A stretch of 64,000 nt of DNA from Sphingobacterium sp. xlx-96 (GCF_011007365.1 NZ_WFKM01000016.1:1-64000); one strand, 5' to 3'. Positions 17,998 to 27,795 are shown, numbered from the stretch's first letter. A program made the numbers and translations. The notes: generated by a model from the letters alone, not told the origin.

Positions 17998-18546
17998 TTA
18001 TTTGTTTTTATCAGCAAAACCTAATTTTATTAACGCGAAGACGGCGTAGTTTAGCATATCTTGATAATTAGCTTTTAAACCTTCGGAGACAAGCGTTTGT
18101 CCATTGTTGTCTTCAATTTGTTTGACACGATGTAATTTCATAAGTATGAGGTCTGTCATCGAAGAAATGCGCATTTCTCGCCAAGCCTCACCATAATCAT
18201 GATTTTTTGCAAACATCAAGTCGCGTGTTTCGTCCACCTTTTCGCTGTATTTTTGATCAACAAAAGCAACGGGTAGGTTTTCTTCCCCATCCTGTCCCAG
18301 TTCCAATTGCAGAAGAGCCATTACACAGTAGTTGACAATACCGATATATTCACCTGAAATGTCTTCGCCTACCAGTGATACCTGTTTTATTTCTAGGGTG
18401 CGTATACGTTTTGCTTTAATATAGAGCTGATCTGTAATGGATTGTAGACGCATTATTCGCCAAGCAGTCCCATAATCTTTTGTTTTCTTGATAAAGAGGT
18501 CTTTGCAATATTGTATTACAGCATTGTACTCTGCGGTTGTATTCAT
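17998..18546 (-). CDS. DUF1599 domain protein (tandem duplicated)
   Basis: A 182-residue cytoplasmic protein made of two copies of one module: KTKDYGTAWRIMRLQSITDQL in the first half and KNHDYGEAWREMRISSMTDLI in the second. Both end in a K(A/L)xRVxxIE helix. This duplication is the normal form of DUF1599, a Bacteroidota family of unknown function. It heads the operon continuing with the DoxX-like gene, aroK, the glycerophosphodiesterase gene and gldA. Confidence 0.85.
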   Translation of the reverse strand: MNTTAEYNAVIQYCKDLFIKKTKDYGTAWRIMRLQSITDQLYIKAKRIRTLEIKQVSLVGEDISGEYIGIVNYCVMALLQLELGQDGEENLPVAFVDQKYSEKVDETRDLMFAKNHDYGEAWREMRISSMTDLILMKLHRVKQIEDNNGQTLVSEGLKANYQDMLNYAVFALIKLGFADKNK

Positions 18547-18579
18547 ATAATGTAATTCGTATTCCTATTCGATGAATGA

Positions 18580-18587
18580 CAAATATA
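18580..18587 (-). promoter_or_regulatory. Candidate -7 element for the DUF1599-aroK-gldA operon
   Basis: The minus strand reads TATATTTG, an exact TAnnTTTG match, 33 bases before the DUF1599 ATG. No well-spaced -33 element was found. Confidence 0.4.
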
Positions 18588-18714
18588 GCTAGAAATCTGA
18601 TTGTTTGATAGTCACAAAACTGTATGATTTGCTTTTTTCTATCAATAGCTAAGGATTTTTAAACTAGATTAGAGTTGTGAATTTTATTTTTATAGAAGAT
18701 ATGTAATAGAATAA

Positions 18715-19512
18715 ATGGAGGAAAAAAAAATAGAAATAAGGGATGTGAATATCATCCGTTATATACAGCCCTTTCGAGAAGGAGGTTCTTTACCAGGGTT
18801 GGTTGACGCAGATGATGGTTTTAGTTATGTGATCAAGTTCAGGGGGGCAGGCCAAGGGAAAAAGGCTCTTGTTGCGGAGTTGATCGGAGGAGAGTTGGCC
18901 CGGTTAATAGGTCTTCGTATGCCGGAGATGGTTTTTGCTGAGCTTGATGAAGCGTTTGCCCGTATGGAACCGGATGAAGAGATCCAGGATCTTTTACGTT
19001 TCTCCGTAGGTAAGAATCTTGGTGTACATTTTTTAAATGGGGCTATTACTTTTGATGCGAATGTGGATGCTGTATCCGAAGAAGAGGCTTCTAAAATAGT
19101 TTGGTTGGACGCTTTGTTAATGAATGTGGATCGTACGGCGCGCAATACCAACATGTTGATCTGGCATAAGCAATTGTGGTTGATAGACCATGGAGCGTCA
19201 CTGTATTTCCACCATTCTTGGGACAATTGGGAGGAGCTTATGGCAAAACCTTTTGTACAGATCAAAGATCACGTGTTGCTGAGTAAAGCCAGTCAGGTCA
19301 GAGCTATCGATAGACAGTATCGAACCGTCTTTAATGAAGATAATATATCCAACATCTTACAGGCTATCCCCGATGAGTGGTTGCAGGAGGAAGGTAGATA
19401 TTTATCAGCAGATGAGGTACGTAAGGTATACCTGAGGTTTTTGATGGGTAGATTGAGTCAGTCCGATATATTTCTAAATCAAATAGATCATGAGCGAAAG
19501 AACGGTATATGA
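18715..19512 (+). CDS. HipA-like kinase domain protein
   Basis: A 265-residue stand-alone kinase of the HipA/PI3-4K-like fold. Candidate active residues are Lys41 in YVIKFRG (ATP), Asp139 in NVDRTARNTN (catalytic loop with Asn144 or Asn146) and Asp158 in LIDHGASL (metal). It lacks the N-terminal HipA domain and there is no HipB-type repressor gene. Instead it overlaps by 23 bases the DUF3037 gene that follows, a pairing known from other bacteria but without a settled function. It could phosphorylate a protein or tRNA synthetase as HipA does, but this is not shown. Confidence 0.82.
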   Translation: MEEKKIEIRDVNIIRYIQPFREGGSLPGLVDADDGFSYVIKFRGAGQGKKALVAELIGGELARLIGLRMPEMVFAELDEAFARMEPDEEIQDLLRFSVGKNLGVHFLNGAITFDANVDAVSEEEASKIVWLDALLMNVDRTARNTNMLIWHKQLWLIDHGASLYFHHSWDNWEELMAKPFVQIKDHVLLSKASQVRAIDRQYRTVFNEDNISNILQAIPDEWLQEEGRYLSADEVRKVYLRFLMGRLSQSDIFLNQIDHERKNGI

Positions 19513-19873
19513 GTATGCGGTAGTGCGGGTCGTACCTCGTGTGGAACGTGATGAATTTATAAATGTTGGAGTTGCGTTGTATTGTAGACGCCAGCGCTAC
19601 GCAGATGTTAAATTACATATTGATGAGATAAAGCTGAAAGCGCTGTATGCTGATGTAGATATTGTAGTGGTCAAACAACACCTAGAATCTTTCCGTCAGA
19701 TTTGTAGAGGGGATAAGGGAGCAGGACGTATCGCCGGATTGGAACAAGCGGAGCGTTTTCGATGGCTCACGGCTAATAGAAGTACACTAATTCAATGTTC
19801 GGTGACTCATCCAGGTATGTGTATTTCTGCCGAAGAAACACATCAAGAATTGTTTGAGAAATTAATTCTATAA
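19490..19873 (+). CDS. DUF3037 domain protein, partner of the HipA-like kinase
   Basis: A 127-residue protein beginning with the DUF3037 signature: YAVVRVVPRVERDEFINVGVALYC. It starts inside the kinase gene (23-base overlap in another frame), so expression of the two is tightly linked. No DNA-binding motif is visible, so unlike HipB it is not an obvious repressor. Function unknown; it could be a regulator or substrate of the kinase by position. Confidence 0.82.
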   Translation: MSERTVYEYAVVRVVPRVERDEFINVGVALYCRRQRYADVKLHIDEIKLKALYADVDIVVVKQHLESFRQICRGDKGAGRIAGLEQAERFRWLTANRSTLIQCSVTHPGMCISAEETHQELFEKLIL

Positions 19874-19891
19874 TGTTGGTAGTATTAATAG

Positions 19892-19899
19892 TATATTTG
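19892..19899 (+). promoter_or_regulatory. -7 element abutting cysE (predicted leaderless mRNA)
   Basis: TATATTTG, five bases, then the ATG at 19905. It fits TAnnTTTG exactly; no -33 at the usual distance. Confidence 0.42.
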
Positions 19900-19904
19900 G
19901 ATTG

Positions 19905-20729
19905 ATGAAACATAATCATTTAACCGATTTTTATCAACAGTTGTTCTTAAAGCAATTGGAGGTTCAGGACATGCCTTCTAATGGACGTATTTCCAATTGG
20001 GCTAGACATGTATTGGATTTGTTGTATCCCGAACGTAATTCGAAAGGCTTCGGTAGTGTAGAGGAGTTACAGCTTGCTTTCGGGCAGGCAGAAATAGAGC
20101 TATTTGAACTTTTACTTAAAACCAAGGCTTGTGCTCATTGTGATAACAGAATAATAGCTAAGCATTTTTTTGAAGACTTACCGGATATTTATGAGCTGAT
20201 GAATACAGATGCTCAAGCAATATTGAATGGAGACCCCGCAGCGCAGAGCCTAAGGGAGGTAATTCGTACTTATCCCGGTTTCATGGCTATCAGTATGTAT
20301 CGTATAGCGCATCAGCTTTTAAAGTATGGGGTACCTTTGATTCCTAGAATTCTTACTGAGTATGCGCATTCCAAGACAGGGATTGATATTCATCCTGGTG
20401 CTCAGATCGGTCCTTATCTTTACATTGATCATGGAACAGGTTTGGTAATTGGTGAAACCTGTATAATAGGAAGCCATGTTAAGCTTTATCAAGGCGTTAC
20501 TTTAGGAGCTCTTAGTGTAGAAAAATCGTTGGCAAATGTACAACGACATCCAATTATCGAAGATCATGTTATTATTTATGCAGGTGCTACAATATTAGGA
20601 GGAGAGACTCGGGTAGGGCACCACTCGATAATTGGTGGAAATGTGTGGTTAACAAATAGTGTAGAGCCTTATACTACTGTGTATCATCAATCTAATTCAA
20701 AATTTATAGACACGAAACCAGCTTTATAA
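19905..20729 (+). CDS. cysE: Serine O-acetyltransferase (EpsC type)
   Basis: About 274 residues: a helical N-terminal part and a C-terminal left-handed beta-helix of hexapeptide repeats (GIDIHPGAQIGPYLYIDHGTG, GSHVKLYQGVTLGALS, GAGATILGGETRVGHHSIIGG-like turns). It acetylates L-serine to O-acetylserine, the first step of cysteine synthesis. The ATG at 19905 is preferred over the TTG one codon earlier. It overlaps the cysM start by one base, so both steps of the pathway are made together. Confidence 0.95.
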   Translation: MKHNHLTDFYQQLFLKQLEVQDMPSNGRISNWARHVLDLLYPERNSKGFGSVEELQLAFGQAEIELFELLLKTKACAHCDNRIIAKHFFEDLPDIYELMNTDAQAILNGDPAAQSLREVIRTYPGFMAISMYRIAHQLLKYGVPLIPRILTEYAHSKTGIDIHPGAQIGPYLYIDHGTGLVIGETCIIGSHVKLYQGVTLGALSVEKSLANVQRHPIIEDHVIIYAGATILGGETRVGHHSIIGGNVWLTNSVEPYTTVYHQSNSKFIDTKPAL

Positions 20730-21601
20730 TGGGAAATATAATTGATACTATTGGTAACACTCCTTTAGTTGAAATCACACGATTTCACAATAATCCAGAC
20801 GTTAAGATTTTTGTAAAATTGGAAGGAAATAATCCAGCAGGATCTGTCAAGGATAGACCGGCCTTAAATATGATTCGCTCTGCTATGGAACGTGGAGAAA
20901 TCAAGTACGGAGACCGATTGATTGAAGCGACAAGTGGTAATACGGGGATAGCATTAGCGATGATCGCAAGCATGTATGGTTTGGACTTAGAATTGGTAAT
21001 GCCTTCTACATCCACTAGAGAACGTACACTCACAATGGAAGCGTTTGGAGCTCGCGTTACGTTGTTAGAGTCCATGGAGATTTGTCGTGATTATGCAGAA
21101 GAAAAGGCGGCTAATGAAGGTGTCTTTATTTTAAATCAGTTTGCTAATCCAGATAATTATTTGGCTCATGTTAAGACCACTGGTCCTGAGATTTGGCGTG
21201 ATACAAAGGGACAGATCACACATTTTGTGAGTGCTATGGGAACTACAGGTACTATTATGGGCACTTCCATGTACTTAAAGGGTATGAATCCTGAGATACA
21301 GATTATAGGATGTCAACCGACAGAAAACTCTTCCATTCCAGGTATAAGACGCTGGCCCGCCGCCTATCTTCCCAAAATTTTCGATCCTACTCGTGTCGAT
21401 CAGGTAATTGACATAGATGAAAAAGATGCAATAAAGCGATCTAGGGAACTCGCCCGATTGGAAGGTGTCTTTGCAGGTATGAGTAGCGGAGGAGCGTTGG
21501 AGGCTGCTTTGCAGGTTGCAAATGGATTACAGCGAGGCGTAGTTGTCTTTGTGGCCTGTGACCGAGGCGATCGTTACCTAAGTTCGAGCTTATTTGGATA
21601 G
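20729..21601 (+). CDS. cysM: Cysteine synthase B
   Basis: A 290-residue PLP enzyme. Lys41 in PAGSVKDRPA binds the cofactor, EATSGNTGIALA forms the substrate loop, and GTTGTIMGTS holds the phosphate. The closing FVACDRGDRYLSS matches the CysM subtype rather than CysK. It replaces the acetate of O-acetylserine with sulfide or thiosulfate. Start and cysE stop overlap as TAATG. A strong terminator follows. Confidence 0.95.
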   Translation: MGNIIDTIGNTPLVEITRFHNNPDVKIFVKLEGNNPAGSVKDRPALNMIRSAMERGEIKYGDRLIEATSGNTGIALAMIASMYGLDLELVMPSTSTRERTLTMEAFGARVTLLESMEICRDYAEEKAANEGVFILNQFANPDNYLAHVKTTGPEIWRDTKGQITHFVSAMGTTGTIMGTSMYLKGMNPEIQIIGCQPTENSSIPGIRRWPAAYLPKIFDPTRVDQVIDIDEKDAIKRSRELARLEGVFAGMSSGGALEAALQVANGLQRGVVVFVACDRGDRYLSSSLFG

Positions 21602-21613
21602 ACTGTAAATTAT

Positions 21614-21658
21614 AAAAAGGCTGTATCAGGAGTGAAATGAACCTGATATAGCCTTTTT
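21614..21658. terminator. Terminator of cysE-cysM, bidirectional
   Basis: AAAAAGGCTGTATCAGG and CCTGATATAGCCTTTTT form a 17-bp stem with one G-T pair and an 11-base loop, between convergent genes. Confidence 0.92.
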
Positions 21659-21671
21659 AATTTATAGCTTT

Positions 21672-22481
21672 TTACTTTTTCTGAAAGCGCATAATTGCCA
21701 TGTCATCACTTATTAAGGTAAGGGTGTTTTCTGATATTGAATAACGGCTTACTCTTTCCATACTTTTCATAAAGACAGACTCTCCGTTTCCAGGACAGAA
21801 CTTTCTTGTGCTTCCCAAAGACTCAAATCTGATACGGTTGGCTTCTCCAGTTGTGTAGGAGCCAAAGAAGTTATTGCAGCTGTTGTTACCATTTACTTTA
21901 TGCTCTGCTGGCTCAAATGTTATTGTAGGTTTTGCTCCTGGATATAAAACCTGAAAAGTCTCGTTGGGATTTAAAACATAGTCCAATTCCCAAGTTCCTT
22001 TCAGTGAAGATTTTTTATCAGCCGTTTGGCTAACTGTCATTTTGGCCAACGATGATTTTCCCTGATTTAGAAAGAGCATACTGTCTTTTAGCGTGAAATT
22101 GTCTACTTTACTTAGCATTTGGCCTATGCCTTGCTCTACACTCATATCCGGACAAGCCATCATGGTAGACATACCCTGCGAAAATTTAATTTTATTCGAT
22201 TTCAGCTCGAAAGTACCACCTATTCCATTGCAGCCTCCACTTGCAGTGTATCTATTTTCTTTCTGATCAAAACACATAAAGGGTTCTTTTCCATTTACCT
22301 GATCAGGAACAGGCTTCCCATTTAATTCTATTAATTTCCATGTGGTATTGTAAAATCCTGTGGCCATATCTGGTTTTTCTTTTGAGCCCGGCTTGGATAC
22401 CCCACAGCTAGTTAGGGCCAAAGAAATGATAGCAATAGAAACAAAAAAAATGTTGTTTAGAGTAATAAATGATAATCTCAT
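21672..22481 (-). CDS. Double META-domain lipoprotein (HslJ-like)
   Basis: A 269-residue lipoprotein (LTSC, Cys26) with two META domains, about residues 40-145 and 155-268. Each has the start WKLIELNG or WELDYVLN, the core GGCNGIGGTFEL or NSCNNFFGSYTT, and a conserved Cys-Pro (MMACPD, RKFCPG). META/HslJ proteins are linked to heat and stress tolerance; the molecular role is unknown. It is likely periplasmic. Confidence 0.88.
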   Translation of the reverse strand: MRLSFITLNNIFFVSIAIISLALTSCGVSKPGSKEKPDMATGFYNTTWKLIELNGKPVPDQVNGKEPFMCFDQKENRYTASGGCNGIGGTFELKSNKIKFSQGMSTMMACPDMSVEQGIGQMLSKVDNFTLKDSMLFLNQGKSSLAKMTVSQTADKKSSLKGTWELDYVLNPNETFQVLYPGAKPTITFEPAEHKVNGNNSCNNFFGSYTTGEANRIRFESLGSTRKFCPGNGESVFMKSMERVSRYSISENTLTLISDDMAIMRFQKK

Positions 22482-22612
22482 ATGTATGTTTGTATTTATT
22501 TGTATACTTTAATATCACAACGAGTAGTGCGTATGAAGCGCTACAGGTAGACATCCTTTATACAGAGAAAACATAATTTGTCGCGAATTGTTTCAGTAAT
22601 TCTAGGCAATAA

Positions 22613-22646
22613 ACAAAGCCTACTAATTTAAATCAGTAGGCTTTGT
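22613..22646 (-). terminator. Terminator of the C1 peptidase gene
   Basis: ACAAAGCCTACT and AGTAGGCTTTGT form a 12-bp stem around an AT-rich, itself palindromic loop, 21 bases past the stop. Confidence 0.8.
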
Positions 22647-22666
22647 AAACAAAGGTATAGGATGCT

Positions 22667-23848
22667 TTATATTCCTAGTTTTGATTTAATTTCTTTTTGG
22701 ATTCCGTTTTTGTGTAATAGGATAGAAATGGTTTTAAATCGAACATACTCTTTTGTAACATAAAGATACCCTTTATAGTCATTAGATTCTCCCCAAGAGT
22801 TTTTTACGATATAATACTCTTTGCCATTTTGATCTTTTACCAAACCTACAATATGCATTCCGTGATCATCTGTCGTTGAATAATCATCAAAAGCCTCTTG
22901 ACGTACAATTTCAGTAGTTTTTGCTTCTGTTTTAGGCCCATTGAACAAGTCTGCTAGCTCTTCTTTGTTCATTTTGTCCATGTCTTTTTCTGGAACAAAA
23001 GCGACTCCGTTTTTCCAACTGAAATATTTTTCTGAAACATCACTTGCCCAAGCTACCGTATAGCCATTTTGAAGCGCATTGTCTATGATACTTGTTAAGT
23101 CGTTCATCTGTACATTATAGAAGCTTTCAAATGACCAGTTGTCTTGAATCAAAAGTACAAATGGCTTGTAGTAAGTATGCTCTTTGAAAGAACTGATACC
23201 GACATAGTCATCTGGATTAATACCTATCACTTGATCAGCCCATGTACGAGGGGTGTATGTTTTACCATTGTATTGGAAAGATTGAGGTGGCATGCCTAGG
23301 TATGAATCCATCACACCTGTGATCGCTTTTTGCCAAGCCGGTGTTGGTTTTTTACTTTTGACAATATTTTCGTTCATGCCTTGGATAAGCGTAGACATTT
23401 CCGAAAAATTATTGCGCGTCTGTCCGTCTCTTAGTCCAGTATAGACTTCACGAGGTACCGCGCCATATTTACGGAAGATCGTCAATACATCGTGCAATTG
23501 TCCTCCTTCACCTTGAGCTTGGTCACCATGTAGTTTTACATATGTCTTTGCTTTCTCCAGATAGGTATAATAGGCAGTGTATATTTGAGAGATTTCAACA
23601 GGTTTTTTTCCCATACGAATCATTTCAGACTCTAAAAAAGAGTTTCCGGAGTAAGACCAACATGTACCCGAAGAACCTTGATCTTTGATTGACGTATTCC
23701 CTAAATTAATCACTTGTGTAAAGACAAAGCCGTCTTTACTTTTGTCACTTACATTGTTTTTAAGGGCATTGATTAGATTATCTTGTGCGAAGGTTTGCGT
23801 AGTAGCAAACATCGCAGCGGCGATAAATAGAGATTTTCTCCAATTCAT
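22667..23848 (-). CDS. Secreted C1 family cysteine peptidase (aminopeptidase C / bleomycin hydrolase type)
   Basis: A 393-residue papain-fold peptidase. A signal peptide (residues 1-21, ending TFAQ) is followed by the catalytic Cys63 in DQGSSGTCWSYSG, the histidine in DDHGMHIVGL near residue 330 and the asparagine in KNSWGESNDYKGYLYV. The large insert between Cys and His and the order of motifs match the PepC/bleomycin hydrolase group, but most PepC proteins are cytoplasmic and this one is exported. It may trim peptides in the periplasm. Confidence 0.9.
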   Translation of the reverse strand: MNWRKSLFIAAAMFATTQTFAQDNLINALKNNVSDKSKDGFVFTQVINLGNTSIKDQGSSGTCWSYSGNSFLESEMIRMGKKPVEISQIYTAYYTYLEKAKTYVKLHGDQAQGEGGQLHDVLTIFRKYGAVPREVYTGLRDGQTRNNFSEMSTLIQGMNENIVKSKKPTPAWQKAITGVMDSYLGMPPQSFQYNGKTYTPRTWADQVIGINPDDYVGISSFKEHTYYKPFVLLIQDNWSFESFYNVQMNDLTSIIDNALQNGYTVAWASDVSEKYFSWKNGVAFVPEKDMDKMNKEELADLFNGPKTEAKTTEIVRQEAFDDYSTTDDHGMHIVGLVKDQNGKEYYIVKNSWGESNDYKGYLYVTKEYVRFKTISILLHKNGIQKEIKSKLGI

Positions 23849-23929
23849 ATTATTTGTATATTAATTTGTTGCTAATATAAAGGTTTATTAGGTCTGTTAA
23901 GAAACATACCTTGTAAAAATATTATGATG

Positions 23930-26900
23930 CTACTGGGGTTGTTTGTATCGGGGGATTTCCATGATGAAGGAGGTCCCCACATTGAGTTCGGTCTGAAAAG
24001 TTATTTTTCCCCCCATACCATCAATCGTTTGCTTTACAAATGCTAAACCTAATCCTGTACCGGAGCTTTTGGTGGTGAAGTTTGGTCTGAATATGTTTGG
24101 AATTACTTCTTTTGCAATTCCATCGCCATTATCTTTTACGATGATTTGTACCCAATCTTCATTTAATAGATTAGCATGTATATTTATTTTGTGTTTTCTA
24201 CGTCGTGAAGTTGCTTCGATAGCATTTTTTAATAAGTTGTTGAAAGAACGCAAAAGCTGATCCTTATCACCCAGTACAATTATGTGTTGCATATTTGTAT
24301 GATTTTCGAATACAATAGCGGTGTTTTGATTGTTATTGTAAACGTCTATCGATTTGTTTATTTTGGCAATCAAGTCAATTGGAGCTAGGTTTGTATCGGG
24401 GAGCTTAGCAAAGGCTGAAAATTCAGACGCAATGTGCGACAGGGCATCGATCTGCTGTATGAATGAAGTTGATACTTTCTGAAATCGCTCTTTTAATTTG
24501 GGATCGTTTTCGTAAAAGGAACGACTGAGTTGCTGTATACCTAATTTCATAGGAGTCAATGGATTTTTAATCTCATGGGCTACCTGTTTGGCCATTTCCC
24601 TCCAAGCACTTTCTCTTTCTGCATTACGAAGTTGCTTCGCATTTTCTTCCAGTTTTACCAACATGAAATTATACTCTTTGACCAGTACACCTATTTCGTC
24701 GTTTTTCTCCCAATATAGTGGCTCATTCTGTTTTCCTCCTAAATTGGTCTGTGACAATTTCTTACGGATAATCTGTAGTGGTTCTGTAATCTTATTCGAA
24801 ATATAGACTGATAAGAAAACAAATACAATCAGGATAACGGTGTATACATTCAATATTGTATTGAGTAGGATTCCTCTACTTTCAGAAGCATTAGCATTTG
24901 AATCAAAGTATGGAACTCCTAGATACGCTATGGTATGGTAGTTGGAGTTCCGGATTGTTGCATAAGAGGATACGTATTTGAAATCTGCGATAGATTCATT
25001 ATTTTGTGTCTCTGTCTTTTTCAATACATTGAGTGTAATGAATGCATCAGGATCTATGTATTCTGATAATAGTTTCTGATCGTAGATTTTAGGTTGAGTG
25101 GTGAAGAATAATTTTCCGTTTTTGTCATACAGATTGAAATCAGAAATCAGTATATCAGATAGCGAAGTCATTAGCGACTTTAGATCTGTAGTAGCATCAC
25201 CAGCAGAGTCTATCAAGGCGCGTGTCTCTAACTTAGTTACCAACTCCGAAATATAATTAAGACGTTGTTCTTCCGTGCTTTTTTTTGATTGATAACTGAT
25301 ACTGAAGAAGGTGATAAGTCCCGAAATTACAATTGCAATCAGTACTGAAGATATTACCAATGTCTGTATTCGGGTACTGTATCGTATGCGGGATAATAGG
25401 ATCCGTATTTGGTAACTGATATTCCGTAGCTTGAAGTCATTTCTTGCGTATTTAGGGAGAATAACGAGGGCAAATTTCGACATTAGTAATGCTAAATAAA
25501 GCGTTAAAAAGGCCAATGATGCCACGGCTATATATTGCCAATACGATTGATGCTGCTTACTGACAATTATAGTTGTCTCTTTATTCGGTTTATAGATGAT
25601 GTGGTAAAAACCGTTATTGTCATCTAGGTATACGAATTCTTGTGTCGTCTTCGGATAATTGTTGTCGGAATTAGGGTAGGTATATTTTCCGTTTTGAGTA
25701 ACTAAATTTCCGTGTTTGTACAAGGCAAAACTGTCTTTTATTACTCTTTGCGGGCTGTTCCCCTCAACTGATTGGGATTCTATTAGAACTGGGAAAGGGA
25801 AGTTTGGATTGAAAGCTTTGCTTTTGAGATCCAGTATGAGCGATATACTCTGTTCGTTTGCGAGTGGGATAGCAACAATACAGAAATATTCATAGGTGCC
25901 AATTTCAGTCTGCACTTTATAAAATAAGTTCGTTTCGTTGACTTTGATTGATTTATTAATAACCTTTTCCCTATACTCTTCTATTTTATTACTGGTGTAT
26001 TTACCGAGCGGAGTGTCGTTGTAGTAATAGTAACCTCTAAACTCATATTTAGATAAGTAACCGTCTAAATATTTCCGTTTTATGTATTCGTTGATTACCC
26101 TGGTGTCCGTATTCGGCAAGGATATCTCGATTAGATGTTTAAGTTGTTGATCGTTTAGTAAGCTATTTTCTATTTCTGAAAATCGAGATATAGCTTCGAT
26201 GTCATCGTCAGATTCCAAAGTCATCAGCGTTATTTTCATCTGTTCCTGTTGCGTCTTTTTAACTGCCTCGGCATATTTGATAGTAGAGATTAGAGCAAGC
26301 GTGACGAGAGATACAACATGTGTAGATAAATTATTGTCTTTAAACATAGCATAGTCAAAAGAACGAATCATAATGAGCAGGCCTACAAGAACATTGAAAA
26401 GACTGAAATCTTGCGTAACAGCGCCCAAAATCAGAAACTGAACGATAGTAACTAATTGTATGTTTAGATTTAAAGTTACTTTTTTGCAAACGGCTTTTCC
26501 AAATGCAAGGATTAGATCTGTTAGATAAATAAGGGAAAGTATACTCAAACAATAGATCAGGACATGGAATATCGTTTGGGGATTAAGATAGAATACCTGC
26601 ACAAAATCCTTGTTCATTATTGGAGAATGTGTAATCAACGTGTTCACTTGGTCGAAGCCCCAAAAAAAGGATAGATAAAGTGCAGCTAGTAGAATATAAT
26701 AAACGAATGCCCCCCAATTGGTGCGGACTAATCGTGGCGGGATCTGACATTGCTTTTTAATGTTTTTGATAAAGCAAATGATCCAGAATATAGCAATATT
26801 GTTAATTAAAAATGACCATAGGTTTGGCGAAAGGTAGCTATAAGCATAATATCTTGGGTCGAAAATGTCTAAGCTGGAATATTGGGTAAACCAGTTGGTT

Positions 26901-27673
26901 TCAATATCTATGATCCGTACCATGAAGAAGGTTAGGGATAGAATAATGACAGATAGTAAAGGATGTCCTCTACGTGCTAGATCCAAGCATGCACCATTTA
27001 CCCATAGCACAAAACATAAGGTTCCTAAAATCCAACATATCAGCTGTATTTTAAGAAAAATACTGTTATGTTTTCCTTCTTTAAGTTTGACGGAGAAAAG
27101 GAAGGTGTTGTCTTTGGCATAGATGTTTCTTATGTTTTCCGAATCGCCAAAGTTGGCTAGTCGAAGGTTGTCCGTGTTTAGGAAACTAAAAAACTGCGCT
27201 GTCTTTAAATACCCACTGGAGGCATTGAAGCTTCTTTCTATCGGAATTAGGGCAAGGATACTGATTTCATCGGTTATTTTTTTGCGTTTGACGACAAAAG
27301 AAAAATTGTCCGGTTTGATGAAACTGACATTGTTTTTCAGCCCAGCTTCCGTTTCTGGAACATACATATTAGAACTCCAGAAGATAGGCTTCTTGTTTTT
27401 GTAGAGGTAGAGGTATATAAATTCCTTTTCATAGCGTTGGGATATTTCTTTTATCTGTAGGGGATATCTATCACTGTTAATAAATGTTTTTAGGTATAGC
27501 GAGTCCGTAAAAATATCATCAATTAATACCTCTCTCTTTCGAAGGTTTTCGGTAAGGTGTTTCGTGTCTAGATCCAGAATGTCTGTTTCTGATATGGATT
27601 TTCGGATAGAAAAAGCTGTTGCTATAAATAATAGCGTCAATACCAATAACAGAATTCGAAGGTTATTCTTCAT
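23930..27673 (-). CDS. Large NtrY-like sensor histidine kinase
   Basis: A 1247-residue membrane kinase. The N-terminal half carries two extracytoplasmic stretches and about ten transmembrane helices, followed by a HAMP-like linker (SNKITEPLQIIRKKLSQ) near residue 965. The H-box is His1033 in VAHEIKNPLTPMKLGIQQL, a sequence typical of the NtrY group. The ATPase domain has NLLKNAIEA, DNGDGI and GTGLGLAFVKQ. No response regulator gene is adjacent, so its partner is unknown. It stands alone between the C1 peptidase and rpsA genes and is longer than most NtrY kinases (700-800) because of the extra membrane region. Confidence 0.92.
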   Translation of the reverse strand: MKNNLRILLLVLTLLFIATAFSIRKSISETDILDLDTKHLTENLRKREVLIDDIFTDSLYLKTFINSDRYPLQIKEISQRYEKEFIYLYLYKNKKPIFWSSNMYVPETEAGLKNNVSFIKPDNFSFVVKRKKITDEISILALIPIERSFNASSGYLKTAQFFSFLNTDNLRLANFGDSENIRNIYAKDNTFLFSVKLKEGKHNSIFLKIQLICWILGTLCFVLWVNGACLDLARRGHPLLSVIILSLTFFMVRIIDIETNWFTQYSSLDIFDPRYYAYSYLSPNLWSFLINNIAIFWIICFIKNIKKQCQIPPRLVRTNWGAFVYYILLAALYLSFFWGFDQVNTLITHSPIMNKDFVQVFYLNPQTIFHVLIYCLSILSLIYLTDLILAFGKAVCKKVTLNLNIQLVTIVQFLILGAVTQDFSLFNVLVGLLIMIRSFDYAMFKDNNLSTHVVSLVTLALISTIKYAEAVKKTQQEQMKITLMTLESDDDIEAISRFSEIENSLLNDQQLKHLIEISLPNTDTRVINEYIKRKYLDGYLSKYEFRGYYYYNDTPLGKYTSNKIEEYREKVINKSIKVNETNLFYKVQTEIGTYEYFCIVAIPLANEQSISLILDLKSKAFNPNFPFPVLIESQSVEGNSPQRVIKDSFALYKHGNLVTQNGKYTYPNSDNNYPKTTQEFVYLDDNNGFYHIIYKPNKETTIIVSKQHQSYWQYIAVASLAFLTLYLALLMSKFALVILPKYARNDFKLRNISYQIRILLSRIRYSTRIQTLVISSVLIAIVISGLITFFSISYQSKKSTEEQRLNYISELVTKLETRALIDSAGDATTDLKSLMTSLSDILISDFNLYDKNGKLFFTTQPKIYDQKLLSEYIDPDAFITLNVLKKTETQNNESIADFKYVSSYATIRNSNYHTIAYLGVPYFDSNANASESRGILLNTILNVYTVILIVFVFLSVYISNKITEPLQIIRKKLSQTNLGGKQNEPLYWEKNDEIGVLVKEYNFMLVKLEENAKQLRNAERESAWREMAKQVAHEIKNPLTPMKLGIQQLSRSFYENDPKLKERFQKVSTSFIQQIDALSHIASEFSAFAKLPDTNLAPIDLIAKINKSIDVYNNNQNTAIVFENHTNMQHIIVLGDKDQLLRSFNNLLKNAIEATSRRRKHKINIHANLLNEDWVQIIVKDNGDGIAKEVIPNIFRPNFTTKSSGTGLGLAFVKQTIDGMGGKITFQTELNVGTSFIMEIPRYKQPQ

Positions 27674-27764
27674 TACAAGAGTAAATTTACAGACATCATA
27701 CCGTGGGCCACTTCGCTTTAGGTTACGGTGTTTAAAATTAATGTATTAATGGCTAGTATACAAA

Positions 27765-27795
27765 TAAAAAAGGCCCCATCGTATGATGGGGCCTT
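27765..27795 (-). terminator. Terminator of rpsA
   Basis: AAGGCCCCATC and GATGGGGCCTT form an 11-bp stem with a 4-base loop, followed on the minus strand by a run of T. Confidence 0.93.
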
